Of a stretch of 64,000 nt of DNA, positions 33,942-46,235 are shown piece by piece. How positions within the stretch are numbered: position 1 is the first letter of the stretch; the number at the start of each line of letters is the position of its first letter. Below the pieces are notes generated by a model. It did no database searches, was not told where the DNA came from, and saw nothing but the letters and a program-made list of their open reading frames with translations. The position numbers and the translations under genes are program-made. Location: positions 107,001-171,000 of the forward strand of contig BSBN01000493.1 of assembly GCA_027924645.1 (NCBI GenBank), written 5' to 3'. The DNA is from Cunninghamia lanceolata (lineage: Eukaryota > Streptophyta > Pinopsida > Cupressales > Cupressaceae).

Positions 33942-35606
33942 GTGGTCATGGTGCAAGACTTGTCTCTACATAGTAAACAGGTATCAAGTATCCTTACTTG
34001 TGGCTATCATCTTGTACCAACCAACTTACTTGGAATCATTGATCAAAAGAGTCCCTTGTTTGAATCTCGTCACCGCAAGTATCCTCTTCTCAACAATCTC
34101 CACCAACACCTTACCAAAATCTCTAGTTTTACCCCACACCTTTCCATGTCACCTTGCATGGTCTTAACTAGATCCCAAAAACAAAAGCAACTTGAAATGG
34201 CTGGAACGTCTGACAGAATTGTCTGCCCTCATGACAGTGATGAGGAAATCTCTCATGAAGAGTACCAAGGAGCCCTCCAAGATCAAAAATTTCAACACAT
34301 GATGGATAAAGTGCTCAATGAGGACCCTCAAAAGTACTTTCTTCATCTTGCAAACCAAGGACTTAAACTCCTCGTCGATTTTGATGTCAATGCTTCAAAA
34401 GAACTAGGAGAGGAAAGAACTCACTAAAAGAGCACAAATGAGGAAAGCTCCCTTGACACAGACAAAAGTAAGAAAACAACAGACCCCAACATACGTATGG
34501 ACACATTAACAAAATAAATCAAGAGCCTAACGTAGAAAGTGGTGGAACTCCAAACGGGGCCACCCACTAAAACTTATTCATTGGAGGATATCTCGCCATA
34601 CCCCTTTGACAAAAGCTTGAACATGGTACCCTTCCCCTTTCAGTTCGAAGTTCCTAAGTTTGACAAATACAAAGGAAAAGGAGACCCAAGAGATCACATT
34701 AGGGAATTTAGCATCGTGTGCCTAGAAGTAGCTCACAATGAAACTTTCTTAATGAGATTATTCCCTAGATCTCTAGGTGGACAAGCCATGGAATGGTTCT
34801 CATGACTCCCCCAGGTATCAAAACTTTTGATGAGTTAGTAAACAAATTCATCACACACTTCTCATATAACATTGAACATGAAGTTTCCATGCTTGACCTA
34901 TGCAATACAAAGCAAAAGAGTGGCGAATCCTTCGCCACCTTTTTACAAAGGTGGAGACAACTCGTGAGCAAATGGTCATATCACGTGCCTAAGAAGCAAA
35001 TGACAGAGATGTTTGTCCACAACCTTAACCCCGATCTAAGTTACCAAATCCAAATTCAATGCCCCACCTCATTTACGAAAGTCATTGAGATGGGATTATT
35101 TATCGAGAAAGCTATGATCGCCAAGGGGCAAATAAAGTTGTACAAGGACACCCCTAACTCTAACTACACCACGGACAAGTCAAATTTTTGGATGAAGAAC
35201 AAAAATATCGTCAATGATGGAGTAGTTGATGCCAAAGTAGTGACTCCCAAACAACAACCAATCTTCACTCTCAAAGGAGAATCAAACAATGCTACACCAA
35301 ACAAAACCTTCTCTCGTGAGCCAAAACAATGGTTCACCTCCACTCCTAGATGAAAATTCACACCATTAGGGGAGTCCTAGGAGTCTGCGTTAAGAAAACT
35401 ATTAGCCAATAATGAGATCACTCTTTCCCCCACTAGCAACTATGAACCTCAAGTAAAACCTCATTATTGGAAAGATACTGATTTCTATAAATATCATAGA
35501 GGAAGAGGCCATAAGACCAATGACTACATCCATCTGAAACACATCATTCAAGACATACTTGACCAAAATCAGGTAGGCACTAAAGAACATACCTGCAATG
35601 AGACGC
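33942..35606 (+). pseudogene. Tat-like gag remnant
   Basis: A first open stretch at 33942-34427 leads to the capsid region at 34539-34805 (PFQFEVPKFDKYKGKGDPRD, then GGQAMEWF). After a frameshift, 34793-35353 follows (ESFATFLQRWRQLVSKW, then MTEMFVHNLNPDLSYQI), the conserved plant gypsy gag core. Further on, a zinc-knuckle position reads FYKYHRGRGHKTNDY, in which the Cys residues are lost. At least two stops and one frameshift disrupt it. It made the virus-like particle shell. Confidence 0.82.
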
Positions 35607-37800
35607 ATGTGGCATACAAGGATCTTCTCCTCAACCACGATAGGCCATACAAAAACAACAACAAAAACAAAAATAACAACCACAATAACAACCACAATAG
35701 GCAAAATCAAAACGACAGACACAACAATGCTAACTATGCGAGCGTGCTGTTCGATTATACCATCAACTGCATATCGGAGCACATCCCACAAGTCAATATG
35801 GTCCCATTCAACCAACAATCAGAACCCAATGAAAGTGATTGTAGCATCATCACCAATAGTGGTAAGGTCACATTAAACATGCTTCCTCCAAGGTCGCCAC
35901 CTTCTCCGTCTAACTCCCATACGTACAGTGTCATAGAACAACTTCAGAAAACTCCTACCCACATATCTATCTTAGAGTTGTTGCATCTATCTCCCTCCCA
36001 CAAGGAAATTCTTGATAAATCCCTAGTGGAAACAACTATGCCCATGAACTTGGCCCAAGAGAAGTTTCAAGCCATGGTAGGAAATCTAACCTCCTCTAGC
36101 ACCATATCATTCACCAAACAGGATGACCTTTCAGTGTCTTAGCCTCATAACACACCATTGCATATCATTGCCTTCATTCATAAACACCGTATCAAAAGAG
36201 TTCTCATTGATGGAGGAGCCGATTTAAATATTTGCTCACTCAAGCTAGTCCTTACATTGGGGTTCTCAGAAACTGCAGTGGATCCTAGGAAAAAGATAAC
36301 TATTAAGGCCTATGACAAAGAAGAACTACTAAAGGAGCAGTGGTGTTACTACTACAAGTTGGACCAATGATAAAGGATGTTGTTTGCCAAGTCCTAGATA
36401 GGGAGCTAGCCTATAACATCCTCCTAGGTAGACTTTGGATTCATGCCATGAAAGTTGTGCCTTCTACCTACCACCAATGCATCAAATTTCCTCATAATGA
36501 CAAACAAATCACCATCCAAGGTGATCCAGATCCTTTTCATCATTGCAACTCTATCCACTCAAAGCCTGATTACATCATTCCCAATAATAGAGCTTCCACA
36601 TCCCCCATCTCACAGCATGATTCTGCCTCCGAAGCTTCCTCATCCAAGCCTAAAGAGTAGAAAATCACAATCAAAGAAATAGGGGTAGGGGAATACTCCA
36701 TCGAGCACAGCCTCAACTTAGCCAAAATCCCTCTATCCCCAAGATCCTTTGGGCGACCTACAGCTAAGTACATTCCAAAACCATCTGCTCCTCCTAAACC
36801 TCCCACAACTCCCTTTGTAAAATGGGGGACCCTATTAGATGAAACTAAAGAAAGAGACATCTTGCAATGGCTCTACATAGAGGAAGATAACACACAACAA
36901 GAACCACCTAAGCTCCCAACGGAAATCTATGGGCATGGTGAGTCTATCTTACACATAATGGGTTATGGAGGACAAGGTCCCATTTGCCTAAGAAAAGAAG
37001 GAATTACAGAACCCATCCAACCCTCCTCATCCTCATTGGCAAGAAATACAAAAGGGCTAGGATACAAGGACAAAGGCAAAGCTAAGGCCAATGCTTGTTT
37101 TGTGGAACAGATCCATAACCTACAAGAAGATAGTGACATAGACTCTAATGAGTATGAGTGGGAGGAACTCACAGAGCACTCCTATGAGGACAAGGGACTT
37201 GACACCATTCAAACCTATAGCCCCTACTGTGAGGGACAAACTCTAATGCAGAGACCATTAGAGTGTGATTTGCCAACTCCTGAGAGTACGACTTACGAGG
37301 AAGGTTAGAGTTCCATCGCAATAAACAATCTGGAGAAAAGTACCATCCCAGATCCTATCCCTACCAATGCAAATCCTACCCACATATCCATTCAAACTAT
37401 CACACCCAATGAATCAGATCTATTTTCCTATCCCCTCCCCCTTATGCATCCTAAACTTATCAACTAGGATTTACAAGGAACCCCACAACAAGACATGTTC
37501 CAAAATGATGATGCCTATATTGACTACATGGAACTTAGGGACCACCTACCTACATGAGATCATAAAGCTGGCTTCGCCATTGAACTCAACACTGTGGCTT
37601 ATTATGGAGAGGGTGCCAAGCCTTCCATTCACAAAAATATAAAAATAAAAACTAGATCTGATGGTGAAAATGGCTCTGGGGCAGTATCAGACCCCAAAAT
37701 AGTAAAAATAAAGGACGCATTGGATGGTGAAAACCTCTATGAGGTGCTAGATGATGGAAGGCTTGACACTCTCCCCAATGATATGTATCAGGAGAAGTCT
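35607..37800 (+). pseudogene. Tat-like gag end, protease and linker
   Basis: 35609-36142 is an Asn-rich, low-complexity gag tail. The protease at 36158-36370 has RVLIDGGADLNICS (Asp codon at 36209), the DGGA variant of the DTG motif. After a frameshift, 36340-36660 follows with YNILLGRLWIHAM, the C-terminal protease motif. From 36660 to 37800 there is a long acidic linker, typical of Tat protease-RT spacers, with open pieces at 36862-37308 and 37594-37803 and no recognised domain. Confidence 0.72.
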
Positions 37801-38990
37801 TAGATTGTTGTGGAACCTACAGAACCTATCAACATTGGAACAAAAAATAATCCTAAGATCATTCACTTTGCAAAGTCTTTATCTCCACCAGAAAAGACCA
37901 AATTTGTACCATTCTTCAAGAAAAATCAAGTCAACTTTGCTTGGTCATATGCAAATATGTCTGGTTGAGATCTAGATTTGATCCTACATCATCTTCCACT
38001 AGATCCAGGAGTCAAACCAGTCAAGCAGAAGGTCAGGAAGATGCATCCACACATTGCATTACTAGTAAAAGAGGAACTCAAGAAACTGCTGGATGTAGGG
38101 TTCATCAAGGAAATAGACTATCCAGAGTGGGTATCCAACATAGTGCTAGTATCCAAACCTGATGGTAGATTCAGATTGTGCAATGATTTCTAAGATCTAA
38201 ACAAGGCTTGCCGTAAGGATGACTTTTTGTTACCTAACATTAACATCATAGTCGACTTGACAGCAGGACATACCATGCTTTCTCTTATGGATGGCTTCTC
38301 TAGGTATAATTAAATCAGGATAGCACCAGAAGACCAACATAAAATGGCTTTCACTTGTCCATGGGGTACATTTTGCTAGAACGTCATGCCATTTGGGCTA
38401 AAGAACGCAGGGCAACATATCAACATGCTATGACCACTATCTTCCATGATATGATGCACGTCACAATGGAGGACTATGTAGATGACATCCTTGCAAATTT
38501 ACTAACAAGAGAATCACACCTAGATGTACTAGAGAAGGTCTTTCAGAGACTAGAACACTTCAAAGTCAGGTTGAATCCAAAGAAATGTGTGTTTGGAGTC
38601 ACCTCTGGTAATCTCTTAAGCATCATTGTATCAGCAAATGGGATCGAAGTGGATCCTGCCAAAGTCAAAGCTATCATGGAAATGCCACTGCTAAAGAACA
38701 TCACTCAACTGTGGTCTCTACAAGGCAAGTTACAGGCAATTCATTAGTTCATCTCACTAGTAGACAAGTGTTAACCTTTTACTCACCTATTACACAAAAA
38801 CATACCATTTCAATGGGATGAAAAGTGTGAGGAAGGATTTCACAAACTGAAGGAATACCTCATGAACCCTCCTATTCTAATGCCACCTATCTAAGGTAAG
38901 CCACTATATATATATATATCTGCTATGCCAACAGCTCTCGGAGCCCTATTAGTACAATAGGATTATGAAGGAAAAGAAAGAGCTATCTAC
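37801..38990 (+). pseudogene. Tat-like reverse transcriptase remnant
   Basis: Frame 37978-38193 has GFIKEIDYPEWVSNIVLVSK and the start of the palm. 38200-38350 continues with MLSLMDGFSRYN and the first catalytic Asp, with stops. After a frameshift, 38355-38747 carries the intact active-site loop YVDD at 38475-38486 and the thumb. The connection continues to about 38990 with stops at 38745 and beyond. Active-site residues are present, but the frame is broken. Confidence 0.88.
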
Positions 38991-39698
38991 TACATCAGTC
39001 ACACATTGGTGGGCTATGAACTACAATATTCTCAAATAGAAAGATCATGTCTTGCTATGGTTTTTGCTTCCCAAAAACTATCACATTACATGCTAGCACA
39101 TTCAGTCAAGCTTATTGCAAAGATAGATCCACTAAAATACCTATTAAGCAAAGCAACTCTAACAAGCCGCCTAGCCAAGTGGGTAATGCTGTTAAGTGAA
39201 TATGACATTGAATATGTAGAAAGGAAGGCTATCAAAGGTTAGATCATTGTTGATCAATTAGCAAAAGCACCATTACATGATACCATACCAATGACATTTG
39301 AATTTCCAGATGAATCCATTTTCAGTGTCACAACACATTCATGGAAAGTCTATTTTGATGGATCCTATACAAACCATGGATGGGGGGCAGGAATCTTGTT
39401 GGTCACTCCTCAAGGTGACACTATACCTAAGTCTTATCATTTGCTATTTCCATGCACAAACAATATAGTAGAGTATGAAGCCTTGGTCATTGGTCTCAAA
39501 ATAGCAACAAAATGGAAAATAAAGGAGTTACATGTCTATGGCGACTCCCAACTAGTGATCAATCAAGTCAATGATGACTATCAGACCAAAGGTGACAAGC
39601 TAATACCATACAAGTGTATGGTAGATGACTTTAAAGAGTACTTTGTGATCATCTCCTTTGAGTAGATACCTCGCATTGAAAACAAAGTAGTAGATGCC
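38991..39698 (+). pseudogene. Tat-like tandem RNase H domains
   Basis: The first RNase H ends through 39006-39242 (ERSCLAMVFASQKLSHYM), already catalytically worn. The second, at 39291-39665, is a separate plant/archaeal-type RNase H: VYFDGSYTNHGWGAGILL (Asp at 39357), then NNIVEYEALVIGL and HVYGDSQLVINQV, so the D, E, D residues are present. A TAG at 39663 follows. The acquired second RNase H is characteristic of the Tat clade. Confidence 0.85.
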
Positions 39699-41092
39699 AT
39701 GGCAACCATTGCCTCACTCCTCGAGATCCTAGAGAATGAGTCACGGTATGAGTTCTTGGTGGAGTCAGTTATGCAACTAGCTTATGATATCCCTGAAACA
39801 CACTCCATTTGCCTCTTAGTCGGATTTGATTCACCCTTGTATGGTAAGATTTACACTTACCTTAAGGATAACACCCTACCACATGACTTGTCTTCTAACC
39901 AACGCTGAACCTTCATTTGCCAAACCTCCTATTACACCATTATTGCTGACACCCTATACCGATGGGGTCTGGATGGTACTTTACTTCAATGCTTAGAATG
40001 TGAAGAATCTCAAACTGCCTTACGAGACGTACATGAAGGAATTTGCAGAACACACTCTAGCAGTCCTTCTTTAGCTAAGAAACTCATGCATTTGGGATAC
40101 TATTGGCCAAACATGGAAACTGATTCATATCAATTTGTGAAGAAATGCAAGCAATGCTAGATACATGGAAACCTCATCCATGCACCAGCTCAAGAGCTCT
40201 GACCTTTAATGACACCTTGGCCCTTTTGTCAATGGGGACTTGACCTTGTGGACAAGATCCACCCTCCATCATCCAATGGCCACAAGTTCATAATAACTGC
40301 CAATGAATATTTTACCAAGTGGATTGAAGCTGTTCCACTCACCAATGTTGTAGGCAAATAGATTGTCTCATTCATCCTCAATTACCTCATTTACAGATAT
40401 GGAATTCCCTCATCCATAGTCACAGATAACGGAAGGCCTTTCAAGAACCAGGATGTCCAAGAGCTTTGTGACAAATTCAAAATCCAACACCATTTCTCCA
40501 CCTCCTACTACCCGCAAGGCAAGGGCCAAGCAGAGGCATCCAACAAAACAATGTTGAAAATCCTCAAGAAGACAGTCAATGATGTTGGCTGTGATTGGCA
40601 AATACAACTGAATCCCTCTCTATGGGCCTATCGAACCAATATACGCACTACCATAGGTGCTACCCCTTATGCCCTTGTCTATGGATCAGAAGCTATTTTG
40701 CCTTTCGAGGTCGAGTTACCATCTCTAAGGGTGTCATTAAAAGGTCTCATTACTGATGAAGACTACAGAGTTTCCAGATTACAAGAGTTAGAGCTGTTAG
40801 AGGAGAAGAGACAGAATGCTTTCAATCATCTCAAAGCCTATCAACAGAGAATGTCACAAAGCTACAATCACAGGGTCCGTCCAAGGGTATTCAATGTTGG
40901 TGATCTAGTACTCAAGGAAAACCCCCGCAATTAGCAGGATCAGGAAAAGAAAGGTAAGTTTGAACCCAACTGGCTTGGTCCTTATGTAATCATTGCTGCT
41001 TATGGATTAGGAGCGTATCAGTTAGCAACATCAGAGGGTGAGCTGTTTGATGACCCAGTCAATAGTATGCATCTTTGCTGGTTCTATACTTA
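39699..41092 (+). pseudogene. Tat-like integrase remnant
   Basis: All in one frame with interspersed stops. The HHCC zinc region is at about 40030-40157 (HEGICRTHSSS ... KKCKQC). In the core, the first Asp position reads ITANEYFTKW, so the usual TDYFTKW Asp is substituted. VTDNGRPF follows (Asp at 40425-40427), then GQAEASNK (Glu at 40533-40535). The C-terminal part 40551-40934 is the longest clean piece (PYALVYGSEAILPFEVELPS). The terminal stop is near 41092. Confidence 0.87.
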
Positions 41093-43207
41093 AGAGAACC
41101 CCAATGTAAGGGGGGCAAAACTTCAAAAATAAAGAAAAAAAGCAAAAAAATAAAAAAATTAGAAAAAAGAGAAAAAATCAAAAATAAAACAAACAACAAA
41201 AAAATTGTCCTTTGGTGAAAACCTAGCAAACAGGTGCCTTGGATAGGTACCATGATGAAAACCTAGCAAATAGGCATCACATGTACTTTTAGCTTTCATA
41301 CAAATAAAAACAAGTGGTGAAAACCTTGCAAACATGCACTACTTGTGATAAATCGCCTCCTCCATCTTTGAGAAACCAATCACCTTGTGTCCATTCCTCC
41401 ATCCATCGTTTCTCATCCGATCCATATCTATTTCATAATAAAAACCTAACGATAACCTATCATGGCTTGATACTCTATCTCTTTTTTTGCCTTATCAACT
41501 AAGGTCTTATCCAATATCCTATCCACAGTGTCAGCCTAGCATAGCGTCTGTCATTAGTATCATAGGGTCAACCCCGAACTACGTTGCCTCTGTGTCATCA
41601 CGTAGGCAAGGCCATTTTCAATGCGCCCCTGAGGCTCCACTTCCCATCCATCCCATATCTTGTCATCTATCCTCTAGTCCATCCGCATCCATGGTCCAAG
41701 TCCCGAACTACATTGCCTCTGCATCATCACGTAGGCAAGGCCATTTAGCAATGAGCCCCTGAGGCACTAGGTTAGTCCCTTAGGGTCCGTTTCACCAATA
41801 AGGATTGTGATACCTTTCGCCAGGCATGCAAGCATAGCAAAGCGTATTTCCAAATAGAAGTTTGGACGCAAGACATCAACCTATCCAAAGCAAATAAAAA
41901 AAGTACCTAAAGCACTCTAAATGATTCTATCTAAATTATGGCAAGAAAATACATCTAATGCAAGAATGTTTTGTTTTAATTAGTTGCATCTTACGATCTT
42001 CACTTTTTGTTATCTTGTTTCCTATGCTACTCAAGGATGCCAAAAGCTAGAGATACTATGATGGGGGCACGATTATTTTATTTGTTTGCTATTTGTGGAT
42101 CAATCTTTAGTAATGTGAAGCCTTGTCTAACGACATGATCAACAAAAGATCATAGAGGACATTAAAGGTCTAACATGAAAGGGGGCAATCCTTGTCTGTT
42201 GATATGCAAGAAATAATCAGGTCATCTCAGTTCAATTATACCTAGATGCTTGTATTAACTTGCTAAATCAAAATCCATGTAAGCAATACTCAGGTCATCT
42301 CAGTTTAATTATATCTAGATGCTTGTATTAACTTACAATATTTAGAAAAAAGTACAAAAAAAAATTGCTTGATGATGAAACAAGCACTTCAAATTACTTG
42401 CAGTGTCAAGATGAAAAGTATCCCAATCCATATCATATCCATTTAGATTTCATATTACCATCTATCAATAAAGATTCTATGCAGAGTATCAATGTTTACA
42501 AATAAAAGCTTGTGATTCTTTCATTAGTCAGTCTTCTTTCTATCATTGTGTCATTTCTATGTCGATTGAGTACATTTGGACATAATAAAAAAAATGGCAT
42601 AGTTTGCATATCATATCACATGAGATAGTCATTAAACATGATTAAATCATTTGCATACAGAATAGGTGCATTAGATCATCCATATACATTTGCATTAGCA
42701 TAACATAGTGTCAACAGAAAAAATCAAAAACATAGACAAGTACATGTAGATCATCACATAAACTGCATAATCATATAGAGAACATCTGCATATTAGATCA
42801 TTAGAAATCATCTAAGTTTGCAGTAGATCATCATCAAGCATCATAGTATAGAATCATACAGTTCATCCATAATGACATCACATAGCATCATATAGACATA
42901 ATAAACGTGTGTATCGCATATGAAACATTGTAAGATAGAATGCATCCATGACATATAGGATAAACAATTGCATATAGAGATCATATAGCTGCATCACCAT
43001 ATAAATAAACATAAAGCATGTCCAAATGTATAATATATCAAAGTGTCTGTCATCCATAAGTCAGAGTCATATAAAGTGTATACATCTCAAAAAATAATGA
43101 TACATGTCTTGGTGCAAAATGATACAAATATATACATATCAGGCTATCTATGAGCCATAAAAAAGTGTATACATAAACCAAAATCGGTACAACTGTAATG
43201 ACTAGCC
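41093..43207 (+). other. Tat-like 3' noncoding region with short repeats
   Basis: No gene. 41213-41340 has three copies of TGAAAACC(T)AGCAAA-type phrases. 41575-41640 and 41704-41770 are two copies (129 bp apart) of CGAACTAC...CACGTAGGCAAGGCC. 42219-42340 is a 72-bp tandem duplication (CAGGTCATCTCAG). 42600-43190 is rich in ATCATATAG-like words. The first two motif types resemble conserved 3' sequences I know from plant Tat elements, given as memory rather than a search. Confidence 0.6.
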
Positions 43208-45837
43208 CTACTTCCATGGGACACTACTCTTGGAATTATCCTCTCCACCTCCTCCTCTACCGGCCCCTGACTGCTGTGGGCCCATCATCGACGTTGCAGA
43301 TCGTGAACCCCTTGCCCTCTGAGATGTACCAGTTACTGACTGGCTCCTGTAACTGGGTGCCCTTTGGTCTGCTGGCACTGCCTTGTGGTACAATCCCCTG
43401 TAATACTGTGTTTGAGCCTACGCTCTAGCAAGCTCACCTTGTATCTGTGCAATTTGTGTCTGCAACTGATGTACTTGGCCTTGTCCCTGCTACACCTGTG
43501 TAACCAAGAATGTAGTAGTCCCATCGGTACCCAAGGTGGCTAAAGCTGAGTCTCTCTCTAGTCTAAGGGCCTGCACCCTCAACAATATTGTATCACACCC
43601 TACAGTGAGTCCAGATATAATCTGTGCATCTACCTCCCTCTGGGACTTTGCTGCTTTGAGATGTGCCCTGAGCTATCTCACCTGACCCTGCAATGTAGTA
43701 ATAGCATGCTGCTATAGATCAGGCTGGGTAGGAGCCTGAGGAACTTGTACCTGTGCCTGCACCTACTACTGGGGTACCTACTACTGAGCAACCTGCTTCT
43801 GTCCCACTTGTGGTGTAGCCTGTGGCTGCTCTACCTGCTACTGCTGGGAGGATCCCTCTCCCACTCTCCTCCTCTGTCCATGCCTCCCTCTACCTCCATC
43901 TCCCCCTCCTCCTCTGTCACCTCCATCATCTCCATCTCCCCATCCTCCTCTCCCCCTCCTTGTCTCCCCCTCCTCCTACCTCCACCATCCTCATCATCTA
44001 AATCCTCTTTATCTAGGTGAGGAACCAACTCTCTCGGTCCTAAATACCTCAGGAATGGGTGGGCTGCAAACCACTCCTCATAGTCAGGGGTCATCTCTGT
44101 GTCCACCACCTCCCTCCACATTGGCCAAGCCACGTAGGGAATCTACTGGAATTCCACTAGAGCCTCCTCATAAGATGCAACTGGGCCCCATCTAAAGCAC
44201 TATGCGTGTGTCTGAGCAAACAGTGCCTACCCTTGTGGTTGACCATGTACTCTCCCAAATTGTCTCTGCACCTGACTAACAATCTGCCTCTCCAAAATGT
44301 GTTGTGTCCTCCCAATGAGCCACCAAGTTTGCAAGCAGTAGGGGAGCTCGTCATTCTTGTTGTCTCATGGCTCACACTCTAGATATGGGTGCCAGATAAC
44401 TTTATCCACATTATCCAGTGCGTGTCTCCAATACTCTAGCTGTCCCAGCTTATGCTGGGAAATAACATTTGCGTATCCATAACTATAAGGCTCACTCCTC
44501 TGTCTGGGAAAGATGCATATCAGTCAAGTAATAGCAATATGCTCCCATAACCAAAACTGTAGTAATGAGACACCGGCAGACAAACTGGCACCCTTGTGGT
44601 ATACCACCTTATGCATATTGTGGTACAAGTGTGTAAGGACACAAACACCCCATGCAAAGTGGGTGCCCTCTGTGATCATCCTCTCCATGGTCCTACCCCA
44701 ACCAATAGGGAATCCATGTGACCTCCTATCGGGGCATACAACACCCCCAATCAACCCTGCCACTATCCTTGGGAAGTAGTCATAGTAGTCATGTATGTCT
44801 TGCCATGAAACCACCTGACCCTCTAGATCTAAATCATCAAACACTCGTCTACACTCTGCTAGTCTAGCATCACGCTGAGCCTCATACTCCACAAGCTCTC
44901 CCTAGATCAGTAGATGCAGGATCCTATAGACATCCTCTAGAGTGATAGCCATCTCACCAATAGGCAAGTGAAACGTCCCATCCTCGCTGTGGAAACACTC
45001 TATCGTGGCAGTCAACAAACTGAGGTTCATGCGAACCTCAGGCATGAAGCACATGAAGTCCAAACCCATAGCACCAAGTGCCTCCCGATCTATCTCTGTA
45101 AGTATATACCGCTACAAGAACGGTAAGGGAAACTGCTCCCGCAACATGAGTGCATCGTGAATGTCCTGCAATCAAGCAAAGAAAAGCGTCAACCAAAACT
45201 ACAAAAAAAGAATTGCTCAAACTATCAAAAGTATCCTATCACTTACTTAACATATCAAATTGATCAAAACAACATATACATCTCTTGACTAGATTCCTAC
45301 AATCTTGAAGATAGCTTATCGATTGACACATCAAGCAAGATGCCAATCGAGTCAATTTTGTTAAGTAAACTGACTATCTAAAACACATGCGCCAAACCAA
45401 AAGGTACATGCGCCATTTCACAGTAAATGCACCACTTCTAGTGGATGCATCGCAGCATTGAGTAAATGTGCAGTTTTATATCAAAAGCACAGCTTCACAT
45501 AGCACATGCATAGCTTTACACACATGTGCATCAAGACATTGCAGAAGCGCAACTTCATAACGAATGCGCCGGTTCGCATAGTAAATGCGTAGAAACCATA
45601 AATGTGCCTATTCATATCGTAAATGTGTAGAAGCACAAAAGATGCACGGTTTCGTATGGCAAATGCGCCAAAACACTGTTGCTGCACATCCATTTCCTTA
45701 AGTTTTCCTAGCATTTATTGCTCTAATAAATGACCCTAGGCAATTTTTGTCGAACTACATACCAGTGGTCCTGCCTTAGCTAGCTGATTGAACCATCAGA
45801 TGTGCTCAAAGCAGTGCTCCTCATGTGGAATATCCAT
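43208..45837 (-). pseudogene. Antisense Plant Mobile Domain (PMD) gene with intron
   Basis: On the minus strand, exon 1 (45837-45763) starts MDIPHEEHCFEH. A 597-nt intron with GT (45762) and AG (45166) follows, and exon 2 resumes in phase at 45165. Exon 2 encodes the PMD hallmark GTFHLPIGEMAITLEDVYRI (about 44985-44926), then GGVVCPDRRSHGFPIGW and GVCVLTHLYHNM, and a C-terminal RQFGRVHGQPQ box. Together these span the plant mobile/aminotransferase-like domain seen in MAIN-type proteins and many transposons. An Asp/Glu/Gly-rich tail at 44040-43831 and a Gln-rich, helix-prone tail to 43208 follow, after a frameshift. At least eight stops (TGA at codon 14 among them) make it a pseudogene. Its role in the element is unknown. 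Confidence 0.8.
45166..45762 (-). other. Predicted intron of the antisense PMD gene, with repeats
   Basis: The donor is CACTG|GTATGT and the acceptor TTGATTGCAG|GACATT, both on the minus strand, and removal keeps the frame. 45380-45700 carries about ten loose copies of AAATGCGC / GCACATTT-type words spaced 25-35 bases apart. Confidence 0.65.
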
Positions 45838-45936
45838 ATCTATACCGACTGCTCTAGCTCCTCTGCTCTCCTAAGCTCTGAGTGACCTATCAACAAAAGC
45901 TAAGTGTGCAAATGACTAGTATCGTGGACCCAACTC

Positions 45937-45945
45937 CTATATATA
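45937..45945 (-). promoter_or_regulatory. TATA box for antisense PMD gene
   Basis: On the minus strand TATATATAG lies about 100 bases upstream of the exon 1 ATG. An upstream in-frame stop lies between them, which supports the chosen start. Confidence 0.5.
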
Positions 45946-46220
45946 GCAAGTGTACCCTAACTGGCTGTGTGGTGACCGTGACTACTTCCCAAGCCCATTT
46001 CCTCCCGTTTCTCTAAACCATAACCCATTTTCTTCAACCTAACCTATTTTTAACTTTCTTCATTGTGAGATTGTTCGTCTCACGTCCTTCTGCCTTCCTC
46101 CCATCTAATCTCCCGAGGGGGCACCTACCATTGTTAAACTTGTACTAGGGGCAATCTGGGGCATGTATCATTATCAAAAAATTCTATTCTTTGAAGCAAC
46201 GTGATAAAACACATTGCATC

Positions 46221-46235
46221 AAAAGAGGGACAAAA
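46221..46235 (+). other. Polypurine tract of the Tat-like element
   Basis: AAAAGAGGGACAAAA abuts the 3' LTR start TGTATACG. It primes plus-strand synthesis. Confidence 0.8.

Noticed and set aside
35402..35818. Minus-strand Val/Ile-rich frame resembling a membrane protein
   Set aside because: Complement of the Asn-rich gag tail; the hydrophobic pattern is an artefact of AAC/AAT repeats.
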